Below, one piece after another: positions 1 to 22,165 of a stretch of 64,000 bases of DNA (positions are counted from its first letter, which is position 1; each line of letters opens with the position of its first letter). Position numbers and translations under genes: made by a program. The stretch lies in assembly GCA_037039925.1 (NCBI GenBank), contig JAXRKP010000135.1:304242-368241 (forward strand), given 5' to 3'. The DNA is from Doris montereyensis. Its lineage: Eukaryota > Mollusca > Gastropoda > Nudibranchia > Dorididae. Under the pieces are notes generated by a model. The model made no database searches, was not told the DNA's origin, and was given only the letters and a program-made list of their open reading frames with translations.

Positions 1-1220
1 ATATTCATGAATTTTTGAAAATAGCATTATATGAGAACAACCAAAAATATACATAGCACAAAAAGCATCTGATATTTTCTTTGTTTTCGCCCACTCATTA
101 TCCATACCAAATTTCATGAAGATACATTGAGAAATAAAAAATGGAGATAGGAAATAATGAACAAAAAAGGACATTTTGAGAAAATCATATTGTTCTCTTA
201 TTTTCTGTTATTTGAATACATTTTCTCCCATAAACCTAAGAAAAGAGTAGGATACTACTTGGAAACAACATGAAACCTTGAGAGGCTTTCAACTACTTCT
301 TATTGACACTGTTTCAAGTGCATCTTTTTACTCATTTTGAGATGGTACCTTTTGATAATAGGTGCGCGCTATATGTTCCATATTTTCCGGACGATCTAAA
401 GGAATATTCACAATAGATCCTTAAAATAAATAAGTTTTGGATAGCGTTTATTGCCATACTTTATTTCTGGCTTTTATTGTATAATAGCTGTGTTTAAAGA
501 TAGGCCTGTATCGTTTCTAAAAAATTCCTATAAAGTCAAAGAATCGATACTGAGCTTCTTTTATGATATCGTTATGATGGGAATGAACTGCACTATCCAC
601 TAGTATGATCGACTAGATTTGTCTCATTTTTGGCAATAACGGCATTGCCAGAACTCGTATCAGGAAAAAAATTATCGTTTCTTAACTACAATAGATATTC
701 AATTGAAACTTTCAGTACATACTAATGATATGTTGTCCTGCAAGAAGAAATATTCAAAGTATGCAAATGAGGTCATGTGATCATGGCAGCCATCTTTGAT
801 TTTGACAATTTATGGGTTTTTTTGTCATATCTCTGAAAATGACAGTTTATGGTCATAAAATACACCACTGTGAAGCATATTATGGGCTAATCATGATTTG
901 TGGGTTGTATTGTAGTGTGAAGAAGACATAGAAAAGGGAAGAATTGGACAACAATGGGAAAAATATTCAATTATTTATGTTGCATAACAAACACAAAAAA
1001 TGCAATTAAGAAACAACACGAAAACAGTGATCAAGAATTAAATTTTTTATTTTGCTGAGCTGTCCTGTCTACCTAAGTCTTCTTTTCTTGTGTTTTCTGT
1101 GGTTGTGTGTTGTATATGTCTCTAATTTTCAAGTATTCCCAGTGCCAGGCACTAGCAAATATAACACATACAGATAAAATGTCCCAAAACAGAGTCGAAT
1201 CGGATCACAGAGAACGCATC
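1..1220. other. AT-rich, no gene seen
   Basis: No open frame with protein-like composition and no recognised repeat. A CATGGCAGCCATCTTTGATT word near 785 resembles similar short words at 8155 and 43410. Confidence 0.5.
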
Positions 1221-1224
1221 ACTT

Positions 1225-1640
1225 CAATGGTTAATTGCGAAGTTAGTCTTGACAAACTCTGACAGAGTGCTGGCATCTACGGCTTCAGGAGGCAGACTAT
1301 TCCACAGACAAACAGTTGAAAGAAAGGAGTTGATATGCGCTTCGATTCTAGATTTAGGGACAATAAATTTTCTGCTGTGCCCTCTGGTGTTTCTTGTGGC
1401 ACATGTAATCGAGTTCTGGGAAGGAGACGTCTATCGGTTAAACATTGTTGTCATCTTGTTTCTTTTTCTTCTGTTATTCAGAGGTTCGAGGCCGAGTTTC
1501 TCAACAAAGGACGTAACACTTGTATGAGGCGAGTCTTTTTGCACCGCTTCAACTTGGTTGACAAGTTCGTCTGTTTCGGATCCCACACTACACTGGCATA
1601 TTCCAATATGGGTCGGACTAGAGCCTTCTAGCAGTTTAGT
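1225..1640 (-). pseudogene. CR1/Jockey-type LINE remnant, reverse transcriptase C-terminus
   Basis: Read on the minus strand, the segment gives LVRPILEYASVVWDP, then NQVEAVQKDS, GLEPLNNRRKRNKMTTMF, RNTRGHSRKFIVPKSRIEAH and SLPPEAVDASTLSEF. This order is the standard C-terminal tail of CR1/Jockey-like reverse transcriptases. A frameshift near 1560 and an internal stop near 1440 show decay. Confidence 0.8.
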
Positions 1641-2081
1641 TGTGTACTTGTGCTCTTTCGAAGAACCTCATACATTTCGTTGTCACTGTCAGAGTCAATA
1701 AGCTCTTCAACACCTTGATCATATTCGCTGTACCATGATCATCACTATCTTCAACTCTAGCCTTGTCAGAATCAGATTCATGACAGTGCATATCTGTTCA
1801 TCATCGAAATCCACTATTTCAAGGTTGCCAGTGTAAACAAGTCGGGAAAATTGGTCAAATCAGCAAATTTTGAACGGAAAAAAATCATGCAGTAACAGCA
1901 TTTTATTACAATGAATGGGAAACTACTGTACATAACAGTTTACTTCGTTTTATTTTATATTCTGCCTTTTAGTGGAGCTGGTCAAATTTCGACCACAGTC
2001 GAAGTCGGCAATACGAATGACAACTGGAAGTTTGGACTATAGGCAACGTAAGGGTTAATGCTTCAATTCCTGCTGTTTGCT

Positions 2082-2210
2082 GTTTGGACTTTTTTTTTTT
2101 TTTTTTTTTTTTTTATGGCCCAAGGCCATCATGATGATTTGCCCTGAGTTCAATGAAAGTGAAGTGAAATGAAGAGAATGATCATGCACACTACAAACAT
2201 TATATTTGTG

Positions 2211-2245
<35 letters not shown>
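2082..2245 (+). repeat. Poly-T tract and TA microsatellite
   Basis: A T-run of more than 20 at about 2090-2114 and a TA run at 2213-2241. Confidence 0.85.
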
Positions 2246-2254
<9 letters not shown>

Positions 2255-3128
2255 AAGCTGTACGTGTCTTACTTTGACCGCTCATAACTCAGGAACCACT
2301 GCACTGACAACCGCCATATTTCACATGTAGATTTCAAATAGCGATTAAACCCTTGGAGTAAATCAGCATTTTAATTGATTGGGAAAAGATTGTTTTGTTT
2401 GCAATCCATGGAATTTTTTATTTAACATTGACAAGAGATTAATGTCACATATTGAAATTGAAGATGAGAGAGTAGGAAAAAGGGACAATTTTGGTTGAAT
2501 AAAAGCGAACCTACCACTGGCACTTATTGACCTTTTGCTGGGAAAGCGCGTGTACAGTCTGTTGGGGACAGGAGAGATGGTTCATAAGCTATTCAGGTGT
2601 GGGTTCAGTACCACTGTTGTCATTCTTATCTTTGATTTTCCTGTCAGCTGTTAATTTGTATTAAGGTATCTTTAATTTCTATCAGTTCGTCAATTTTATC
2701 AATGAATTTATTTCATCTAGGTAGGTTCCCCTAGGACATTCTAAGAGCAGTTAAAATATCCACACGCCAAAACAGAACGGTATAAAAATTTGTTTTTTTA
2801 TACAAAGCACCATAGACTGGAACAACTTAGATCATCGACAGTTTCAAAACAGCAACATTCAGCTAACAAGACTAAAACACTAAGTCATATTTTAATTAGT
2901 AACCAGACTGACTAACTCTCTCACTCCCATTGTATTAAAGCCCAGAAGGGATTCTACAATTACAAATACAGATGTTCAGTGTTTTGTTTTGTTGTAGGTT
3001 TGTAATAAGAGTTTGTCTTTTCCGTGTTTTAGTTTTAATTGTATCTTGTATGTGTGAGTTGTCTATGTTCAAACCCACTTCCCACCCCTTCTTTTTTCCC
3101 CAGTCAAAATCATTACTGGCTGTATGTA

Positions 3129-3521
3129 CAGTATTGTTCCAAAACTAGTATTACGGTTTCATGCGACGGGTATTGAAAATTGATGAAGCTCATTACATTT
3201 TAAACAAATTAAATGCGGACATAAGTAGCATCCTCATAAACCCATTATTTACAGATAGTAATGGTCATATTAACATACTATAACTAGGAAGGAAAAACGT
3301 CATTCAAGGACTAGACAACTTTGTGGTAATCACGCCATGCATAAATCCTTATGTCTATGGCAGAAAATTATAGAGGTCATCATAGTCTATTAACTTGAAC
3401 CAACAAAAATTCCCGAACCTCAGGAGACACCACCGAAAAAAATCTGAACCATCGCTTCTATAACAAATGTATAATATATAATAAGCATTTAAAACGGTAA
3501 TACTAGTCTTGGAACAACCTG
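3129..3521 (+). mobile_element. Mariner-like MITE (393 bp)
   Basis: The left end CAGTATTGTTCC...CTAGTATTACGG and the inverted right end CAGGTTGTTCC...CTAGTATTACCG form imperfect terminal inverted repeats of about 30 bp. Both ends are flanked by TA, the Tc1/mariner target duplication. No transposase is visible inside. Strand is arbitrary. Confidence 0.7.
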
Positions 3522-4119
3522 TATTATAGTATAGGCTATCCAGTGTTAGATAATCATTGAACCCTTGTAAGATGATAATTTATTTGATCAAGATTCCAAC
3601 TAGTAGCAGTGATAATGAAAGAAACGGAAGACTTAAATTTCTTTTTTATATTATTATTATTAGATGTATTTTTGAGTAATGATTCCACCAACAAATTATG
3701 TTTTCCTATCTTATTTGTTATTGTAATTGTTGAACCTTTATATATATATATAATCGTGCACTTGTAGAGCTTTCACATGAGTGCAATTGATTATGACTAT
3801 GAAATTTCTCAAATGGCATGAAATGTTAAAAAACCTGACACTGACCGACATGTTTGATTATATCAAAAAGAAAAGACAGAGAGTGAATCGATTGTTTTTA
3901 ATATAATTCTTATCATGCCATCAATAAATTTGACTCATCATCTTTTCATATGCATAATTTCATAATTGGTTTCATTGGATTTTACATCAATTTGTCTTCC
4001 TTTTACTAGCGTCAGTTGAAAATATTCTTAAAATAAAGAAATTAAACAATTTTGTTTATAAAATTACATAGCTTTGTGTTCCGCCTTGTCTATTTTTTTC
4101 ATACACTCCCAGTAATGGT

Positions 4120-4260
4120 GGTGGGTGGTTGGCAAATACTATTGGTCTGTCCTATTTCTTTCCTTTCACCTTCATATTTCTTTCTTTTGCTGTTTCCTCA
4201 ATTCACCCTGGTATCACATAAAAGTGGTGGACGGGATAAATGTCAATGAAAAACTAAATT
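4120..4260 (+). repeat. Short interspersed repeat family C, copy 1
   Basis: Family C is about 130 bp: TACTGGTAGGTCC, TTCTTTCCTTTCACTCTTTC, GCTGTTTCCTCTTAATTCAC, CCTGAGATCACTGCATGTGG, TGGACAGGGTAAATTTCAAT. This copy is fairly complete. No pol III promoter is seen; I cannot assign a class. Confidence 0.6.
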
Positions 4261-4317
4261 AAACTAAACCATTAATGGAGACAACTTGTTTGGGTTAATA
4301 CTACATCCAAAGCTGTA

Positions 4318-4622
4318 TGTCACTTGGGAAAGACGTAACATGCTTTTCCTCCCTCAAACCAGTGATAGAATGTCATCAATTCAAAATCAAAATTTGATTT
4401 ACTGCAGAGAAGTTTAAAATTATTCTTACTGACTCACTGAGTTAGTTATTATGAAGAACAAAAAAAGACGTCGGTACAAATGGGTACCAGAATCAGCCGG
4501 GATAACAAACTAGCGTCCTATCTAGAAAGAGACAGTATACAACATCACATGTATCACCTGTTCCACGTCATGCATTACACTTTGATCCTATAGGCCATAC
4601 AACCTTGACGGGACTTTATGAA
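4318..4622 (+). mobile_element. SINE family A copy, interrupted
   Basis: Family A copies share the order: tRNA-like head with GGTTCGAATCC, then TTGGGAAAGACxCTTAACATGC, AAATGGGTACCAGC, an AGACTAGCGTCCTGTC-like part, CACCTGTT, GCTATAGAAACC and GGCCTTGATGGAACTTTA. Here the middle (about 4370-4465) is replaced by unrelated sequence. The name 'A' is mine. Confidence 0.55.
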
Positions 4623-4639
4623 TGGCTTTGAATATCAAA

Positions 4640-6335
4640 ATTTATAAATGTATAAATGAATGCCTGAAGTACTAAAGAAATGCATAGAAGTGTATATTTA
4701 ATTGTTTCTTGTAAACAAGCACTCATTGTAGAAAAGGCAAACACTCATCACTATAGCTGGATCACTCACAACAATATTGTTTGGAGTATTACAACTATAA
4801 GACATTGTAATGTAAACATATCTGAAACTCATTTCCAGTGCTTTAACAGGTAGTGAACTGTTGTCAGGTTTTTTAGTTTTATGTTACCTTAGCTCCTCGT
4901 TTTCAAAAATGTTATTGGTCCCTTTAGATTTATTCTTAAATGCTTTTAGTTTGAATGAATAAGTCGATTAGACCTAGATATAGTTGAAGTTAGTTCTGTT
5001 CAGAGGACGGAAGTAGTCTGATCCTTAACTTCCTTTGTTTTGTTTACATGTCTTGTCATTTTCCCCTGATTATATGCCTAGGCCTTTGATATTATTGATG
5101 TTTACTATTTGAGAGGAGTGCTTTATCGTGTCGCTCATTACAAAAATAAGAAAGTCTACATAATCTATATTGTATGCTCGACCTTAATTGCCTGGTCCAT
5201 AAAGTCATGTTTATTTATCTCTTGGTTGTCCACGTGTGATTAGATCTCAACCCAGTGTCAGATCTTTGCTGATTTTACACAATGTTTTGTTTTCATGCTT
5301 TTGTTTCTGTTATTATTTTACTTTTATTTTTACAGGAGCGGGTACAATATTGTTAAGTCGACAGTAAGAAATTGTTCAGTTTGATACAGTCAGTGGGACA
5401 ATTAAATATATATTATTAATAAAAATCGTTGTTGAAACTCAGACCGTACAAGTCACCTGCCTTCCTCACTATCATTGGACAGCTGTATTTGTGGAAAGTA
5501 GAGTGAGAGAGGCTTGTTAAAATATGTGAACATATTATTCTAATGAATCATGCACATGCTTTGAGCAGGGAGGTTCCAAATACTAAGGCAAACTGTTAGG
5601 TAAAAAACAGTCAGTTTATTCCAGAGATAAAAAATTATGAGAACACACCAACAAAAACTATTGCCTTTTCTATAATAAGAGATGAATCGTAAAAGATAAT
5701 AAACATGTAAATATCAGTGTAACATGCAATCATTAAACATATATTTGTAAAAGCGATATAATATTCCACCAACTAATAGCATACATTAACAGTTGTCATT
5801 TATTTTCTTCCTATTTACGTCACACGTAACTTGAACCATTCTACAACTTTCCAACTTGTTTATCAATCAGCGTCTTCCTCAACTCAAGCACAAATGGTCA
5901 GCTAGAGCCCAAATGTTGTTGGCACACCTTAATTGTAACAAATAAACCACACAGATCTTATCAAATTCCTTCACATTCATGGACTGGAAGTAAATTATAG
6001 GTGATAGTGACTTATTCTGTCTGTCTCATGCTGTTCGATTAATGCGCTTGAATAGTAATTTATATAGCCTGAGGCAGCTGCTGCTGTGACACTAAGACTG
6101 AGACAAGGTAACTGTGATCCTGATGTCAGTTTTTTTTTAATGAACTTACAGCACTGTTACATTAGCACAACAGAGCTTCATTACCAAGACACATGGACCC
6201 ACAAGAAATAAATTTCCAGACGGATCAAAGTCTCCTTGACTTGGTGCAGCTGTAATAATAGGCCATTGTGTCAGAATGACTGAAACAAATTAACATGCTT
6301 TACAACAGCATAAGTTGAAATAAAAGGATTTCCAT
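4640..6335. other. AT-rich sequence 3' of NSUN4, nothing recognised
   Basis: No coding exon or named repeat identified. It probably includes the end of the NSUN4 transcript, but no polyadenylation site stands out. Confidence 0.4.
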
Positions 6336-6339
6336 AAAT

Positions 6340-17454
<11,115 letters not shown>

Positions 17455-17640
17455 TATGTGTCATTGTTTAAAGGCACAGAGAAGGGAAAAAAATAATAGA
17501 CACTTTCCAACTGATGAGTCGGTGTGTTTCTTTATCACTATCCCTCCTCACGTTTCTCATGTGTGTATGTTTTAAGGTCATGAACTTTGAGACGCCCCTT
17601 CGGTACTTCCTGTTTACGGCCGTTTACGGGTAAAAAAAAA
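17455..17640 (-). promoter_or_regulatory. Candidate NSUN4 promoter with ETS-type site
   Basis: Directly upstream of the NSUN4 start is a locally GC-richer patch (17590-17632). It contains ACTTCCTG at about 17604-17611, which reads CAGGAAGT on the gene strand, an ETS/GABP core. GABP sites are common in promoters of nuclear genes for mitochondrial proteins. No TATA box is obvious. Function is inferred. Confidence 0.3.
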
Positions 17641-18214
17641 GTGGAACATGGATAATAATTTATCCTCGAATATATTCTTTCTCAGTTATTGATCAACTAT
17701 AAAGTTTGTGATCGCCGAAAATATTAATTGTAATAAGCAAAGGGATGCATATTATCTTTTCTCTTGGCACTTCATGGGATGACCATACGAAATACCTGAC
17801 CATTTGGTCATTTGCTTGCATACTATTATTATTTTCAATAATACATGTAGTACACACATTAGATGTACAGTGTATCACAATCAATGTTTCTCTCTTCTCC
17901 TTGCTAACTCTCTCACTCTTTCTTCCTCTCTTCTTCGCTCTCACTCGATTACTTTCTAATCTATGCCGTTTCTTGTTCTCACCCCTCCACCCTTGTTGCT
18001 GACTCCGTCTCTCTAACACTAACACTTTATTACTGACATCAAATTGTCCGCCTGACTTATATTTCTCTCACGGGTGGTCGACAAATTAATCAAGCTGAAC
18101 GCTTTTTCTTTCCTTTTTGTCTCTCAATCTGTTGAATATATATTACGTCTTTTCTGTTTCTTCTTAATTCACACATATGATTGCCCGAGGCAGATGACAC
18201 GATAATTCACAATG

Positions 18215-18216
<2 letters not shown>

Positions 18217-18297
<81 letters not shown>

Positions 18298-18380
18298 ATC
18301 TCTCTCATTATGACTTTTTCTCTACCTCTCTCTGTCTTTCTCTTTTTGTATGTTTCTCTCTATCTCTCTCTCTCGCCCTC

Positions 18381-18415
<35 letters not shown>

Positions 18416-18524
18416 TCTCTCTGACTCTTTTCTCTCTCTCTCTCTCTGACTTTTTCTCTACCTCTCTCTCTTTCTCTTTGTATGTTTCTCTCTATCTCTT
18501 TCTCCCCTCTCTGTCTTCTTTGTA

Positions 18525-18604
<80 letters not shown>
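18217..18604 (+). repeat. CT microsatellite
   Basis: Almost uninterrupted TC/CT with short TATC, TTTG and CCTC breaks. It generates spurious Ser-Leu and Arg-Glu frames. Confidence 0.95.
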
Positions 18605-18610
<6 letters not shown>

Positions 18611-18904
18611 ATCCCCCCAATCGGAGTCCTGCCGTTCTCTTCTCCGTACATACACAAACACATGCATGTGCATACAACATTACCGGATCGTTTATTGTGT
18701 TGTTTATATTATGTATTTGTGTCCACTTTATATGTAATCCTGTTTAAATCCTCGTTTGTTGTCTGACGAAATGTCAAAGTAGTTTACCCAAAACGGTTCG
18801 TGTTTGTTCAATCTTCTTGAAATTGTCATTTATTGTCGTTTACCACACATACATACAATAATATTCATTCCTCATCATCCTGCCCCCTTCCCTTTCCTGT
18901 TCTT

Positions 18905-19200
18905 ATGTAAAGTTTGATTTGATTTACCCACACCCATAGCTAAGATTTTAAATTCTGCCTGGACTTTCCTGTAAGCAGCCAAGGGAGCTTTAACGTGTAC
19001 ATGGTGCTGTGATCGGCACACGGGACCTCATTTTTATCGTCCGTCTCCGATGGGATGAGGTGTCAGCCACCTACCAGGACCAGGGTGGTAGATTTTGCTC
19101 AAAAAAACTCGATAACATTTTTCACTCGTTGGTGGGGCTCGAACCCATTACTTTTTGATTGAGAGGCCGACATCTTGCCTCTGGGCTACCGAATCCCCTC
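18905..19200 (-). mobile_element. SINE family B copy, near full length
   Basis: On the minus strand it runs from a tRNA-like head (AGCCCAGAGGCAAGATGTCG, GGGTTCGAGCCCCACC) through CCTACCTGG inverse elements and CGGAGACGGACGATAAAAAT to a tail GTGGGTAAATCAAATCAAAC. Confidence 0.8.
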
Positions 19201-22020
19201 GTATGTAAAGAAATCACAAACTAACAGACTGGGCTAGAGCAGTATTTTTGTTATGATCGAGAAAAAACTAAATTTATACGGCAATCTACGGGTATTTCGG
19301 AAAATGCGTCTAGGCGATTAGCTTACGCATGTCAAAAGGGAGTTTTCCGGCCTAGCATTCTTGGCCTTTAGTGATTTTTTGTTGACACATCCTGTCTAGG
19401 ATTGACTAAAGGAAAACGGACAAGTATAGTGAACAGCGAGATTCTGAAGTTGGGTACCCAGAATCTCAGAGGCGTGTGCAAAGGGAACTATTTGCAATTT
19501 TGGAATAGTCCCTGGACACAGTTAGACTCGTTTTTACCTCGGTTTAGGACAATAACATAACATTTAGTCCTTCAGTCACCTATTAGTCGTGCAAGGAGAG
19601 CCGAGCAGAACGTCTGTCACTGTAGTCTCAGTCCGTCTGTCACCAATGTCTGGCCGCTAGGTCTAGGTTTAGAATCTTATCCAGAAGTTATATCCAAGTC
19701 TAGAATAGATGTAATTTAGAAGATATTGAATACAGATTAACATATCTATTCAGGTCTACATCTCTGACTCTGGAGTCTTTTAGTAGAGTGGAGTGTCAGT
19801 GTGGTTTCACTGGTCAGTTGGTGAAGAGAGAGTAGTGGCTTTTAACTTGACTCATTTTTTCTGGATACGATGAAGACGTATTTTTCTTTGGTTGAAAATT
19901 CACAAGGCCCCTTTGATCAATCGCCAGGCGTAGGTACATTGCATGTTTTTTTCAATATCTCTTGAATAATGTCATGTTTTCTCATAATTTATTGAGACCC
20001 CATTTCTAAATTCCTTTTTTAATATATGAGAAAGGATTATTAGTATAAGTATAATTATAATATTTTTATAATTAGATCTTTATCATACTGGGCCTACATA
20101 ATTGTTTCCAGATATTTAAGTCTAAGTAAAGACTAGATCTTCATACTACACTTCATAACTGTAGATCTATAATGATAATGTGACATCTGTTGTAGAAGAG
20201 TTGTGGATAGATGGCTTTGCAATTGACAAGTATTTTAACAATGCAAAACCCCTTTTCATTTAGTAACAAAGGATGTATGAAACTCCACATAGTCTATTGC
20301 TTTCATTTATAATATTTTATTGTAGCTTATGAAATAAGAGATATCTAACAAAAACTGAGTAATAAGTTATAACAAAGCAAGTTAGATTGTGACTGTTGAG
20401 TTGATACATAATTTATCATGATATTATGTAGCAATTGACAATGTCCATTTAGTCTTTTGACTATTTTAAATGTACAACATAGCTTCTTTTTCAAAATTTT
20501 CATTTTCATTTTTTCAAAATTTTACTTACCATTTTTAATTTGTGTGTTTTTAATATTTTGTTCAGCATAGTTGCTAAAATATTTTTAAAAGACCGAAAAA
20601 AATCATTGTAACTCTGGATAAATGAATAAACCCTTCTATAGTTCCTCCTGTAAGATGGGAAAGCGCTCAAATTGTTTTTAATGCTGTTGGCTCTTGGAAT
20701 ATTTGCGTTTTTGATACTCTTACGGCCATGTGCAACGGCCACAAAAAGGGATACAAAGACAATCCTGTGCTCCAGGGACATTTTTTAGCAAAATTGGCTT
20801 ACGAAGGAATGTTATGCAATTACATAAAACTGTTTAGTTAAATAAAGACAAGATAATTCACCTTTAATATGGCAGGTTTCACAAAAAATAGGATTACAAT
20901 GATAGTTGAACGTCTTCAATTAATGTTTCTCAAAGTCTAATTGATGAATCTTCTTAACATTTGGTCCATTTCATTGAAATGCAGATAGAAAAAACATAAT
21001 ATTGTAAGGTTCAAGAATATTTCAAGGTTTGAAGTCAGCAATCCAGACAGACCACATTTCCTCTTTTTAATAAGTCCTTTTCACCTTAAGGTAGGTGATA
21101 AGACAAGTTTGTGCCAATTCTATGTGACTGTAGATAGTTAGAAAATTTGGGGGGTAAATAATCTTTTGCAGTGATGAGGCGGGTTTCTAGATTTTCGTTA
21201 TGATGGGAGGGGATGTCTACAAATGCACGGTAAGGGTTGAAAAAAACAGTTGAAAAATCGTAGAGAAGCGCCGTTTTTGATCTGGAGGTTTTGTTGAAAA
21301 CTGGTATTCCTACCACCATATTCTGTAAAGACTCGAAAAAAATCATGGGTAACTCTCTCTCTCTCTCTCTCTCTCCATGAACTACTGGCAGTCTACGAGA
21401 CCTCTATGGCAAATATCGGACAAAAAATATCGATCTGAGATCGTTAATAAGTCAGTAATATTGCGTACCAGAGCTATTGTCTCGATAAACCATCGCGTGT
21501 AAGCCTAGTATAAAGGCGTACAATCATGAAATTTTTGTTTTTACAATTGTCTGGTTGGCTTTGGTTTTTGTTTTTGGATTACTCTTCCGGATGTGCTTAC
21601 GGCCATGCAAAAACCGGCGATGATCGGACATCACAAAGGAGACTGTGATCAGGTTAGATTCGGAGATGTTCAGGTTAGATTCAGCGTTGCATTAGCAAAA
21701 CCTGCTTTGGCTTATCGTGAGTGAAACTTATGTAAAGAGTCCGGCAATCAATAGGCTTTCATGATTTATTATGTTCTAATAACTAAAGACAAGATAATTG
21801 GCAATATGGGACTTGAAGTCCATTACTAATCTTAAAGTATATATCTCCTCATGTTCTCCTTGGCCATACAATATTACTAAAAAAAACCATTTCAACGAGA
21901 AGAGAGAAAATGGACCATTTTCGTCCTAAATAAGTAGCAAAAACACCATATTTTGATTATATCCTTTTATCTGTAGATAGTTTTTTGGTCTGTTTCACAC
22001 AATTTTAGTTTTGTTTAGAT
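19201..22020. other. Region expected to hold the ARMC2 5' exons; only a local duplication seen
   Basis: A short frame MKTYFSLVENSQGPFDQSPG at 19869-19930 before a GTAGGT could be a first exon, but nothing confirms it. Otherwise only the duplication described separately and AT-rich sequence. Confidence 0.35.
20580..21835 (+). repeat. Diverged local duplication (20580-20870 and 21320-21835)
   Basis: Shared words in the same order: GAAAAAAATCAT plus TAACTCT, CTTACGGCCATG, TTAGCAAAA plus TTGGCTTA, and AAAGACAAGATAATT. Copy 2 is longer, by about 110 bp over the compared stretch, and contains a CT run. Confidence 0.55.
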
Positions 22021-22165
22021 CCTGGTGATAAAATGTTTACCGTAGTTTGCCCTTGCAACATTTTTTAATGTCTTCTATTTCATCTGATCTGAATGACTCT
22101 CGACATCTTTTGATGGTCCTGATTCTCGTCCAGTCTCTGGGACAAGACTATCCCCCTTAGATCAT
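22021..22165 (+). CDS. ARMC2: ARMC2 exon, N-terminal region (start uncertain, frameshift)
   Basis: The 3' half reads DGPDSRPVSGTRLSPLDH before the donor GTAAGT at 22166. This closely resembles the N-terminal region of vertebrate ARMC2. Upstream, SSISSDLNDSRHL continues it only if the TTTT run near 22110 had one more T. The acceptor at 22020 (TTGTTTAG) is a guess. Confidence 0.6.

Noticed and set aside
18181..18766. Long Ser-Leu and Arg-Glu frames (also at 44021-44411 and 49335-49772)
   Set aside because: Translation of CT microsatellites; no start context, splice support or conservation.
19869..19930. Possible ARMC2 first exon (MKTYFSLVENSQGPFDQSPG)
   Set aside because: No similarity to known ARMC2 N-termini and no phase test is possible; mentioned only in the region note.
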